A DNA stretch of 22,014 bases, from the NCBI GenBank assembly GCA_016295005.1, contig JAEDMA010000009.1, positions 1 to 22,014 on the forward strand. The letters run 5' to 3'. The notes beneath the pieces are model-generated. The model was not told the origin of the DNA. It searched no databases and was given only the letters and a program-made list of their open reading frames with translations. Shown in pieces: positions 14,912 to 22,014 of this stretch. Made by a program: the position numbers and the translations under genes. Every line of letters starts with the position of its first letter. Position 1 is the stretch's first letter. The DNA comes from Christensenellaceae bacterium (GTDB taxonomy: Bacteria > Bacillota > Clostridia > Christensenellales > Borkfalkiaceae).

Positions 14912-16543
14912 ATGCAAAAAACGATAAACGGCGCAATGCTGAAATCTATGATTTTAACTGCCGCCAGATTATTGGAAAATAACAGAACAACTATCGACTC
15001 TCTTAACGTATTCCCCGTTCCCGACGGAGATACCGGTACTAATATGACGCTGACTATTCAGTCTGCCGTCAAAGAAGTTTTAAACTGCAAGACCAACAAA
15101 ATAAGCGACGTGGCGGAATGCATTTCCAAAGGGGCTCTTCGCGGAGCAAGGGGAAATTCCGGCGTTATTTTGTCGCAGGTGTTAAGGGGATTTTGTAACA
15201 CGGTTAAAGACGCGAACGAAATCGATTCCAAACTCTTTGCCAAAGGTTTAAGCGCGGGGGCGGAAATCGCTTACGGCGCGGTCAGTAAACCTAAAGAAGG
15301 CACTATGCTTACCGTTGCCCGCATGGTTGCGGAACACGCGCAAAGCATAAGATTCAAACAAAGAGATTTAGAAGTATTCCTTGCGGAAATCGTCAAAAAA
15401 GCCAACGAGGCGGTCGAACTTACTCCGACCCTTCTTCCCGTTTTAAGAAAAGCGGGCGTCGTTGACTCGGGCGGAAAAGGGCTTACCTGTCTTTACGAAG
15501 GCATGTATAAGGCGATTATGGGCGAAACGGTGGAAGGAACGACGGCTATGCCCGAATCCACGAGTTCCGCCGAAACGGCTATGGAACACGCCGATATAAT
15601 GGCGCTCGGCAACATAGAGTTCGCTTACTGCACGGAATTTTTTATTATCAACTTAAATAAAAAGACTACCATTACCGATATAGAAAGACTTAAAGAATAC
15701 CTGATGACGATAGGCGACTGCGTTATCGTTATAGGCGATCTGGAAATGGTAAAAGTCCACGTTCATACGAATCAACCGGGCGCGGCGCTTACGAGAGCCC
15801 TGATGCTCGGCGAACTGGACAGACTTAAAATCGAGAACATGCTCGAGGAAAACCGCGCTTTGAAGAAAAAGTACGAAGAAGAAAAGAAACCCATGGGGAT
15901 GGTTGCGGTTTCCGCCGGCGACGGCCTTACGAGTATATTTAAAGATCTTATGGTAGACGGCGTTGTGGAAGGCGGTCAGTCGATGAACCCGTCCGCAAGC
16001 GATATCGCGGAATCGGTACAACGAGTGAACGCCGAAAACGTTTTTGTGTTCCCCAACAATAAAAACATCATTCTTGCAGCCGAACAGGCTAAATCGCTCG
16101 TTACCAACAAGACCATTCACGTAGTTCCGACTAAGAACGTTCCGCAAGGTTTTGCCGCGGCGCTCGCGTTCAATCCCGATCTGACCGTAGACGAAAACAA
16201 GGCGAACATGATTCACGCGCTCGATTCGGTTACCGTAGGTCAGGTTACTTACGCCGTTAAGAATACGAGAGTAGACGGGTTCGACCTTAAAATCGGTACC
16301 ATTATGGGGCTTGACAGTAAAAAGATTCTTTGTACGGGTAAAGATTTGTCGCTCGTTGCGTTGGAACTTATCGAAAAAATGCGCGGCAACGAAGAAATGA
16401 TTACTCTCTATTACGGAAAAGACGTTCCCGAAAGCGACGCCGAAGCGCTTAAAGAGATTATCGAAGAAAAATATCCGTCGTGCGACGTAGATATTCATTA
16501 CGGCGGTCAACCCATTTATTATTACTATATATCGCTTGAATAA
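14912..16543 (+). CDS. fakA: Fatty acid kinase, catalytic subunit FakA (YloV/DAK family)
   Basis: The protein has 543 residues, close to the usual 550 for FakA. The N-terminal DhaL-like kinase domain has NVFPVPDGDTGTNM (about 32-45), where the aspartates bind magnesium and ATP. It is followed by ISKGALRGARGNSGVILSQ and ARMVAEHAQ. A middle region has YCTEFFI and VHVHTNQPG, and the C-terminal part matches the FakA C-domain. FakA phosphorylates fatty acids presented by a FakB (DegV-like) protein, feeding exogenous fatty acids into phospholipid synthesis. No fakB is in the window. The ribosome site CGGAG lies nine bases before the ATG. It is the second gene of the operon, between the asp23-like gene and recG, the same core order as in Bacillus. 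Confidence 0.93.
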   Translation: MQKTINGAMLKSMILTAARLLENNRTTIDSLNVFPVPDGDTGTNMTLTIQSAVKEVLNCKTNKISDVAECISKGALRGARGNSGVILSQVLRGFCNTVKDANEIDSKLFAKGLSAGAEIAYGAVSKPKEGTMLTVARMVAEHAQSIRFKQRDLEVFLAEIVKKANEAVELTPTLLPVLRKAGVVDSGGKGLTCLYEGMYKAIMGETVEGTTAMPESTSSAETAMEHADIMALGNIEFAYCTEFFIINLNKKTTITDIERLKEYLMTIGDCVIVIGDLEMVKVHVHTNQPGAALTRALMLGELDRLKIENMLEENRALKKKYEEEKKPMGMVAVSAGDGLTSIFKDLMVDGVVEGGQSMNPSASDIAESVQRVNAENVFVFPNNKNIILAAEQAKSLVTNKTIHVVPTKNVPQGFAAALAFNPDLTVDENKANMIHALDSVTVGQVTYAVKNTRVDGFDLKIGTIMGLDSKKILCTGKDLSLVALELIEKMRGNEEMITLYYGKDVPESDAEALKEIIEEKYPSCDVDIHYGGQPIYYYYISLE

Positions 16544-16589
16544 AAGAGGGAAAAAAGGGAGAGAGAAATCTTTCCCGTTTTTATTAGTT

Positions 16590-18605
16590 ATGGAAGTTAC
16601 AAAAATTAAGGGAATAAACGAAAAAAGAGAAGAGGACCTTAAAAAAATCGGGGTGACGGACACCGCCGATCTCATAAGGTATTTCCCGCGCGCTTATCTC
16701 GACTTGCGTTCCAAACAAATGCTTAAAAACGCTTACCATAACGATATCGTTCTTACTACCGGCCGCATTCTGAATATCCCCGTGAACAGGTTCGCAATGA
16801 GAAGGGGAGGCTTCGTCAAAGCCGTCTGCGAACAGGAGGGTTATATTTACACTGTAATCTGGTTTAATCAGCCGTACGTGTTAAACAAACTCGTAACCGG
16901 CGAAGAATACCTTTTTTACGGCAGGGTAAACGAAAGAAACGGAGAGTTAAGTCTGGTGAATCCCTCTTTCGAACTTTGCGAAAAAGCGTTCAGATTAAAA
17001 GGAATAGTTCCTCAATATGCGGTTAAGGGGAATCTTACGCAAAAGGTTATGCGAGACAGCATAAAACTTGCCGTCGATATCGAAAAACCGAAAAGCATAA
17101 TCCCTTTCGATTTACAGCAAAAATACGAACTTTCGGGACTTTACGAAGCCTACCGTCAGGTTCATAATCCTACCGATTTTAATTTACTTAAAAAAAGCGA
17201 AAACAGAATCGCCGTGGAAGAATATTTTTCTCTCATTTCGGCGTTTAAGTTTATAAAAGGCGACCGCAATCAGGTAAGAATAAACAAGTACGATTGCTCG
17301 GATAAAGACCTTTTACGGTTTATTTCCGAAAGGTTTCCGTTTGAATTTACCGACGGACAGAAAAAAGCCGTCAACGAGATATTCGCCGATATGAAAGGCT
17401 CCTCCGTTATGAACAGGCTTATGCAGGGTGACGTCGGAAGCGGCAAAACGGCCGTCGGTATGTGCGCCGTTTATATCGCTGTAAAAAGCGGATATCAGGC
17501 GGTAATGCTGGCTCCCACGGAAGTTCTCGCAAGGCAAAACTATCTCGCTGCGAAAAAGGCGTTCCCGGATTATAACGTAGACCTTATCACCGGTTCTCTT
17601 TCCGCGAAAGAAAAACGCGCGGTAAAGGGCGCGGCGAAACTCGGAATAACGAACATTTTAGTCGGAACGCACGCTCTTTTACAAGACGACGTGGAATTTT
17701 GTAACCTTTCTCTTTGCGTGTGCGACGAGCAACAAAGATTCGGCGTGGCGCAACGCAGCGCTCTCTTGAATAAAGGCGTAACGCCCGACGTTCTCGTTAT
17801 GAGCGCGACGCCCATTCCGCGTACTCTTTCTCTGATTTTTTACGGAGATTTAGACGTTACTTCCATTACCGATAAGCCTAAAATGCGTATGCCCGTTCAA
17901 ACGAATATCGTTCCCAAAGAAAAGTATCTCGACATGCTCGGGTTTATAAAACGCGAAACGGAAAACGGCAGACAAGCTTATTTCGTTTGCCCGAAAATCG
18001 AAGGCGACGAAGAAGGTTCGATAATGAGCGTTACCGAACTTTACGAAGACCTTAAAACGAAACTTCCGACGGTAAGCGTGGGACTTCTGCACGGCAAAAT
18101 GAAAGACGTAGAAAAAAATAAAATAATGCAGGATTTTAAAGACAAAGCGTATTCCGTTCTGGTTTCCACTACCGTAATAGAAGTCGGGGTAGACGTTCCC
18201 GACGCGTCCGTTATGGTTATTTATAACGCCGAAAGGTTTGGGCTTTCCGCCCTTCATCAGTTAAGGGGAAGAGTAGGGCGTTCGGATATTAAAAGTTACT
18301 GTTTTTTAATGACGAAAGCGACGGACGGTCCGTCTCTCGAAAGACTTAAAATAATTAAGGATAATTCGGACGGATTTAAAATTTCCGAGTACGATTATAA
18401 ACTTCGCGGAAGCGGCGACTTTATGGGCAACAGACAAAGCGGCAAGTTTATGAAAGATCTCGGGTTTTTAGATTACGACACGGAAGCGATATTTCTCGCG
18501 AAAAAGATAAGCGACGAATTTTTCTCTTCGCAAACGGACAGGTCTATTGTAAAAGAGGTCGCGATAAAAAAATACAACAGGCTTAAAGATATTTCTCTTA
18601 ACTGA
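16590..18605 (+). CDS. recG: ATP-dependent DNA helicase RecG
   Basis: RecG remodels stalled replication forks and Holliday junctions. The N-terminal wedge domain has DLIRYFPRAYLDL. The helicase core has Walker A GDVGSGKT (about 280-287), APTEVLARQ, GTHALLQ, motif II DEQQRFGVAQR (379-389), MSATPIPRTL, STTVIEVGVDVPDA and QLRGRVGRSD (about 557). Motif II is DEQQ, where RecG usually has DEQH. The C-terminal block LRGSGDFMGNRQSG is also typical. I choose the ATG at 16590 (671 residues) because MEVTKIKGINEKREEDLKKIG matches the normal start of the family. A TTG at 16536, overlapping fakA by eight bases, would add 18 unlike residues; neither start has a good ribosome site. It is the last gene of the asp23-fakA-recG operon. 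Confidence 0.95.
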   Translation: MEVTKIKGINEKREEDLKKIGVTDTADLIRYFPRAYLDLRSKQMLKNAYHNDIVLTTGRILNIPVNRFAMRRGGFVKAVCEQEGYIYTVIWFNQPYVLNKLVTGEEYLFYGRVNERNGELSLVNPSFELCEKAFRLKGIVPQYAVKGNLTQKVMRDSIKLAVDIEKPKSIIPFDLQQKYELSGLYEAYRQVHNPTDFNLLKKSENRIAVEEYFSLISAFKFIKGDRNQVRINKYDCSDKDLLRFISERFPFEFTDGQKKAVNEIFADMKGSSVMNRLMQGDVGSGKTAVGMCAVYIAVKSGYQAVMLAPTEVLARQNYLAAKKAFPDYNVDLITGSLSAKEKRAVKGAAKLGITNILVGTHALLQDDVEFCNLSLCVCDEQQRFGVAQRSALLNKGVTPDVLVMSATPIPRTLSLIFYGDLDVTSITDKPKMRMPVQTNIVPKEKYLDMLGFIKRETENGRQAYFVCPKIEGDEEGSIMSVTELYEDLKTKLPTVSVGLLHGKMKDVEKNKIMQDFKDKAYSVLVSTTVIEVGVDVPDASVMVIYNAERFGLSALHQLRGRVGRSDIKSYCFLMTKATDGPSLERLKIIKDNSDGFKISEYDYKLRGSGDFMGNRQSGKFMKDLGFLDYDTEAIFLAKKISDEFFSSQTDRSIVKEVAIKKYNRLKDISLN

Positions 18606-18648
18606 AAACAACTCCGTAACGGCGGTCCCGTTACGGAGTTGTTTGATT
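18606..18648 (+). terminator. Terminator of the asp23-fakA-recG operon
   Basis: A 17-bp perfect stem (18606-18622 with 18628-18644) has a five-base loop and begins right after the recG stop codon. The T run is short because the stem itself ends in TTT. Confidence 0.85.
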
Positions 18649-18657
18649 GTATCCTTT

Positions 18658-18682
18658 AAAAAACTGCCGACCGAAGCGGCGG
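18658..18682 (-). terminator. Probable terminator of the DUF975 gene
   Basis: On the minus strand a GC stem of two CCG/CGG pairs with one bulged base closes a three-base loop and is followed by six T (18658-18663). It lies 54 bases after the stop at 18736. Confidence 0.5.
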
Positions 18683-18735
18683 GATTAAAAATTTTCAGAT
18701 AAAAAAATCCTACCGATATTCGGGTTTTTGAAAAA

Positions 18736-19371
18736 TCAGTAATTAAAAGGTTCTTCGGCGCCGATATGATTGCTCTCGGCGGCGTCGGACTGTTCTTTGA
18801 GTTCGAGATAGAAGTTGGTTTTCGCCTGCAAGTGATAAGGAACGACGAAAAACATTCCTATACCGAGACAGAGCGAACCGACTATATACCAGCCGATAAA
18901 GGATAAATCCAGAACGAAAAGTTCAGCTTTATGTCCTTTCATCATCTCTTCGCTTTTATGAAGGCAATATGACCAGTCTTTGTTTTCCGAATCGTTCTGA
19001 ATGTAAAACGACAACGCGTAAGCGTAAGACTTGATTATCCCGGGGATTATAAGAAGCAGCGACCAAAGAAAAACGTAAAGAGAGGTCAACAGTTCGAGTA
19101 AGAAGGTGTTTACGAAATCTTTGGAAAATCCGTCGAATAAATCGGTTATTTCCGTTTTTTTGGCTCCGCGTGCGTTATTTAACGTAATTCTGCACATACC
19201 GTAAGTTAAAGGACCGCCGAGAAGTATTACGCCGACGACCGTAACCGAAGCCGCCCCGATAATCAACGAATACAACAGATAACAAAGCATTGTCATAACC
19301 CATGCTTCGGCAAAAATGCTTCCTCCTAACTGTTTGCGCGCTCTTGCGCGTAGTTCACTGCAACCAGACAT
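18736..19371 (-). CDS. DUF975 family integral membrane protein
   Basis: This 211-residue membrane protein begins with a short soluble stretch (SELRARARKQLGGSIFAEAW), then about five to six hydrophobic segments. The conserved DUF975 features are visible: GGPLTYG (about 51-57), LLLIIPGIIKSYAYALSFYI (about 106-125), EEMMKGHKAELFVLDLSFIGW and a final GIGMFFVVPYHLQAKTNFYLEL. The function of this common Bacillota family is not known. The ribosome site AAGGAGAG lies six bases before the ATG. It has its own promoter with a 12-bp palindrome downstream of the -10, and it is divergent from a surface lipoprotein gene. Family call is confident; role is not assigned. Confidence 0.9.
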   Translation of the reverse strand: MSGCSELRARARKQLGGSIFAEAWVMTMLCYLLYSLIIGAASVTVVGVILLGGPLTYGMCRITLNNARGAKKTEITDLFDGFSKDFVNTFLLELLTSLYVFLWSLLLIIPGIIKSYAYALSFYIQNDSENKDWSYCLHKSEEMMKGHKAELFVLDLSFIGWYIVGSLCLGIGMFFVVPYHLQAKTNFYLELKEQSDAAESNHIGAEEPFNY

Positions 19372-19405
19372 AAAACTCTCCTTTAAATATAAATAATGTT
19401 TTATA

Positions 19406-19417
19406 TAGTATATACTA
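19406..19417. promoter_or_regulatory. 12-bp palindrome in the DUF975 leader
   Basis: TAGTATATACTA is a perfect palindrome lying between the -10 box and the ribosome site, where a bound regulator could act as a roadblock. It may also be chance in AT-rich DNA. Confidence 0.25.
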
Positions 19418-19429
19418 CTAATTACGGTT

Positions 19430-19457
19430 ATTATACTACATAACGATTATAAGTCAA
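19430..19457 (-). promoter_or_regulatory. Promoter of the DUF975 gene
   Basis: The minus strand has TTGACT (19452-19457), a 16-base spacer and a perfect TATAAT (19430-19435). Confidence 0.65.
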
Positions 19458-19510
19458 TAGTATCAGGGGATAAAAAATAAATATAAAAAGATTATCTACG
19501 GGTGTTAAGG

Positions 19511-19549
19511 TTTTTCGAAAATAAAAAAACAGCTATTAATTTTTCGAAA
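19511..19549. repeat. Two copies of TTTTTCGAAA in the divergent intergenic region
   Basis: The sequence occurs at 19511-19520 and 19540-19549, with starts 29 bases apart; its core TTTCGAAA is a palindrome. It lies in the AT-rich gap 19458-19665 between two divergent promoters. Apart from these copies the gap holds nothing I can support. Confidence 0.3.
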
Positions 19550-19665
19550 CACAAAAAATAAATCAAAAAAGCCAGAATAAAATAAACAATAAAGTCTAAA
19601 AAAATAAGAAAAAGTTATTTTTTTGGGGTAAAACGGAAAAAAATGCGCAGATGGCGATAAAACGT

Positions 19666-19694
19666 TTGACATTTTCTAAAAATAAAAATATAAT
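19666..19694 (+). promoter_or_regulatory. Consensus promoter of the lipoprotein gene
   Basis: TTGACA (19666-19671), 17 bases, TATAAT (19689-19694): both hexamers match consensus. The predicted 5' leader is about 140 bases, which is long, but I see no recognised riboswitch in it. Confidence 0.85.
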
Positions 19695-19842
19695 ATGTAA
19701 AATATTATTTAATGAAGTATTATAACCTTTATTATTTATATTTGTTTGTTTTACTGTTACGTATAACAAAAATCGAACGTAAAACGCTTGTAATCGCTAA
19801 AGCGGTATAAATAAAGGAAAAATTTTGAGGAGGTATTTCAAT

Positions 19843-22014
19843 ATGAAGACCAGAAGACATTTACTCGTCAGGTTGTGTTTTGCGGTAATGGTTGCGATGT
19901 TCGTATTCGGAGCAGTGTCCTGTAAAGAAGAGCAACCCAAAGATTACGGCGAAGCCGGCGTCTATTATTGCGACGTTACATCCACGAACGAGTATATACT
20001 CGAACTGGGCAATCAGGCTTTCACTTTGACTATGAATACTGACGTTAAAAGCGGCAAGTATACGTATAACGAAGAGAAGAAAGCGTTTGTCTTATCGTTT
20101 ACAGAGGGCATGGTAGGCGAAGGAAGATTGTCCGATTCGAAAGAAGAGTTCGTATTAAGTTACGGCAACAGTACGTTTACTTTCGTACGTAAAATCGAGT
20201 ATACCGTCACTTTCGAGGTTGACGGAGGTACGGCGATAGAAAGTCAGACCGTAAGAAACGGCAGAACCGCAATTAAACCGGCGGATCCCGTTAAACAGGG
20301 TTATGGATTTATAGCTTGGTATAAAGATTCGGCGTTTACCGAGGTCTTTGCTTTCGAAACCACCCTTATAAGAGAAAATACCACCGTTTACGCGAGATAC
20401 GCGGAAGTCGGCGAAGAACAAACCGAATACAAAGTAAACTTTGTTGACGGCGATAAGGTTGTTGAAACGCGAGAAACCATCGGCGGAGCCGTATACGAAC
20501 TCCCCGCGGGCGAAGGAGAAAACTTCCTCGGCTGGTGGGTGAGCGCTTATAACAAAGCGGATAAACTTACGGCTAAGTATACGGAAGGCGGAGTGTTTAA
20601 CTCCAACACCAACCTTTACGCCGTTTATAAATCGGATAAACTTGCCATAAGCGTAACCGAGAAAACCATTACCTGGGAATCGGCGGGAACAGGCAAAACT
20701 TATTCCGTAAACGTAAAGAAGGACGGCGATACCGTTAAGGGCGAAAACGTACAAGTTCCTAAGTACGATTTCGATTTTTCCAACGAATCGGGCGAATACG
20801 TTGTCGAAGTAACGGTCGACGGCGTGACTTCGAGCGCATACTATATCGCCAAAGGTCTTGCGAGAGTTTCTTCGTTCGTTGCAATCGCAGATAACGCAAT
20901 TCGTTTCGCAGGGGTAGAAAATGCGGATAGTTACGTAATAGACTTTATTTGCGGCAGCGAAAAACATAATCACCTGAAATATGAAAACGGCAATTCTACC
21001 GTATACAGTTTCGAAAACTGCGATATTCCGAAAGACGGATTTAAGTTTACGATAACCGCGAGCGGAAAAGGATACGTAAGTTCCGTTTCCGAAGAATTCG
21101 TATATAACAGATTATTAAAGACGGTAACAAACGTTAATTTGAGCGAAGAAAAAGCGGAAGCAACCTGGGACAAAGTCGAAAGAGCGGAAGCGTACGACGT
21201 TTATATTTCTTATGGTTCGGTAGAAAAGACGGTAAGAGTAACGGAAAACAAATTCAGTTTCAAACCTTATACCGGAGAATTAATATATACCATAACGCCC
21301 GTAGCGAAAGGATATAACGCGACGGCGACCAACGATTATTTCTACACGAAAAATTCTCTTGCAACACCTGTGGATATACGCGTCGAAACGGTAACCGAAG
21401 GCGGAGCGACCGTAAGCAAACTTTTATGGAGCGAAGTTGCAGGGGCGACTTCTTATAAAGTCGTTGTCGACGGCACGGAATACACTGCAAACGGAAATTC
21501 TTTCGTGTTAAAGAACGAATATTTCAACGCCGACATAACTTCTCACGCTATAACCGTTCAGGCGTTAGGCGAACACAGCTCGCTCGTTTCCGACGATTTC
21601 GTATTAGAAACTTCGGGTATCGCCGAAGCGTACTATAATAACCACAGAGTATACTGGACGCAGGTTTTCGGCGTAAGTAATTACGTTGTAAGCGTAAACG
21701 GCGTTGAAACTACCGTTTCCGCAAACGAAACGAGCGCGGAAATCAAACTTACCGCAACCGAAAACAACGTTCAGGTATGGGCTATAAAAGCGAACGGAGA
21801 TGCGACTGAGAAAGAACTTATCGTCGTACAGGCGTATAAAGTAGCTTTGGTTTCCGCCACGGCGATAGAATCCGAAGTAATATACGTCGCTATGAACGAT
21901 ACGTTAAACATACCCGCTCCCGGCACCCAATACGGTCAGGAGTTTGGCGGCTGGTACAACATACCTAACGGCGCGGAAAACAACGGCAGACTGTATGCCG
22001 ACGGAACGGTATTT
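19843..22014 (+). CDS. Large secreted lipoprotein with InlB-type repeats and fibronectin-like modules (cut by window edge)
   Basis: The frame is open for 724 codons from the ATG to the last base, so the gene continues beyond the window. AGGAGG lies nine bases before the start. Residues 1-26 form a signal peptide (basic MKTRRH, then a hydrophobic core) ending AVSC, with Cys27 as the probable lipidation site. A first InlB B-repeat (Listeria-Bacteroides repeat) spans about 120-186: YTVTFEVDGGTAIESQTV, then GFIAWYKDSAF and TTVYARY. A second, more diverged copy (about 194-265) has NFLGWW and NTNLYAVY. Four fibronectin-type-III-like modules follow, recognisable by repeated VxxADSYxV, VERAEAYDVYI, EVAGATSYKVVVDG and FGVSNYVVSVNG. 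A further InlB-like unit begins near 660. These folds mediate surface display or adhesion in other bacteria; a specific ligand cannot be inferred. Confidence 0.85.
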   Translation, partial: MKTRRHLLVRLCFAVMVAMFVFGAVSCKEEQPKDYGEAGVYYCDVTSTNEYILELGNQAFTLTMNTDVKSGKYTYNEEKKAFVLSFTEGMVGEGRLSDSKEEFVLSYGNSTFTFVRKIEYTVTFEVDGGTAIESQTVRNGRTAIKPADPVKQGYGFIAWYKDSAFTEVFAFETTLIRENTTVYARYAEVGEEQTEYKVNFVDGDKVVETRETIGGAVYELPAGEGENFLGWWVSAYNKADKLTAKYTEGGVFNSNTNLYAVYKSDKLAISVTEKTITWESAGTGKTYSVNVKKDGDTVKGENVQVPKYDFDFSNESGEYVVEVTVDGVTSSAYYIAKGLARVSSFVAIADNAIRFAGVENADSYVIDFICGSEKHNHLKYENGNSTVYSFENCDIPKDGFKFTITASGKGYVSSVSEEFVYNRLLKTVTNVNLSEEKAEATWDKVERAEAYDVYISYGSVEKTVRVTENKFSFKPYTGELIYTITPVAKGYNATATNDYFYTKNSLATPVDIRVETVTEGGATVSKLLWSEVAGATSYKVVVDGTEYTANGNSFVLKNEYFNADITSHAITVQALGEHSSLVSDDFVLETSGIAEAYYNNHRVYWTQVFGVSNYVVSVNGVETTVSANETSAEIKLTATENNVQVWAIKANGDATEKELIVVQAYKVALVSATAIESEVIYVAMNDTLNIPAPGTQYGQEFGGWYNIPNGAENNGRLYADGTVF

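Noticed and set aside
20155..20973. 272-codon minus-strand frame
   Set aside because: It lies opposite the lipoprotein gene, which has a signal peptide, lipid site, ribosome site and recognisable repeats.

Overview
This window looks like chromosomal DNA from an AT-rich member of the Bacillota, most likely an uncultured gut-type clostridium; the lineage is an inference. The reasons are strong AGGAGG-type ribosome sites, TTG starts, TTGACA/TATAAT promoters, a Bacillota-style LexA box, an ECF-type BioY, and the gene order rpmB(-) / asp23-like / fakA / recG, which matches the Bacillus and Clostridia arrangement. Most genes are housekeeping. No tRNA, rRNA, CRISPR array or transposase was found.

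Layout. 1-0.3 kb: the 3' end of rho and a terminator. 0.5-2.5 kb (minus): a two-gene operon of a radical-SAM protein (TIGR03916 type) and its partner (TIGR03915 type). Its promoter overlaps a perfect SOS (LexA) box. 2.7-3.3 kb (minus): bioY with promoter and terminator. 3.3-3.65 kb: non-coding DNA with a repeated motif. 3.7-7.4 kb (plus): RNase J, a TrmR-like tRNA methyltransferase and a TrhP-like U32 protein, tightly packed; the last two would act together on wobble uridine 34.

7.43-8.46 kb: an AT-richer segment bounded by inverted 42-bp arms. It carries one orphan four-helix membrane protein gene that may be transcribed without a leader. I see no transposase, so this is either a non-autonomous or decayed element or an invertible segment. 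It is the least explained part of the window.

8.5-13.7 kb: a TetR-family regulator (minus) with a palindrome inside its own promoter, divergent from parE-parC (topoisomerase IV). 14.1-18.6 kb: rpmB (minus), divergent from asp23-like, fakA and recG, which form one probable operon ending in a 17-bp-stem terminator. 18.7-22.0 kb: a DUF975 membrane protein (minus), divergent from a large secreted lipoprotein with InlB-type repeats and fibronectin-like modules. The lipoprotein runs off the right edge. Domain names rest on recognising motifs by eye; no database search was run.
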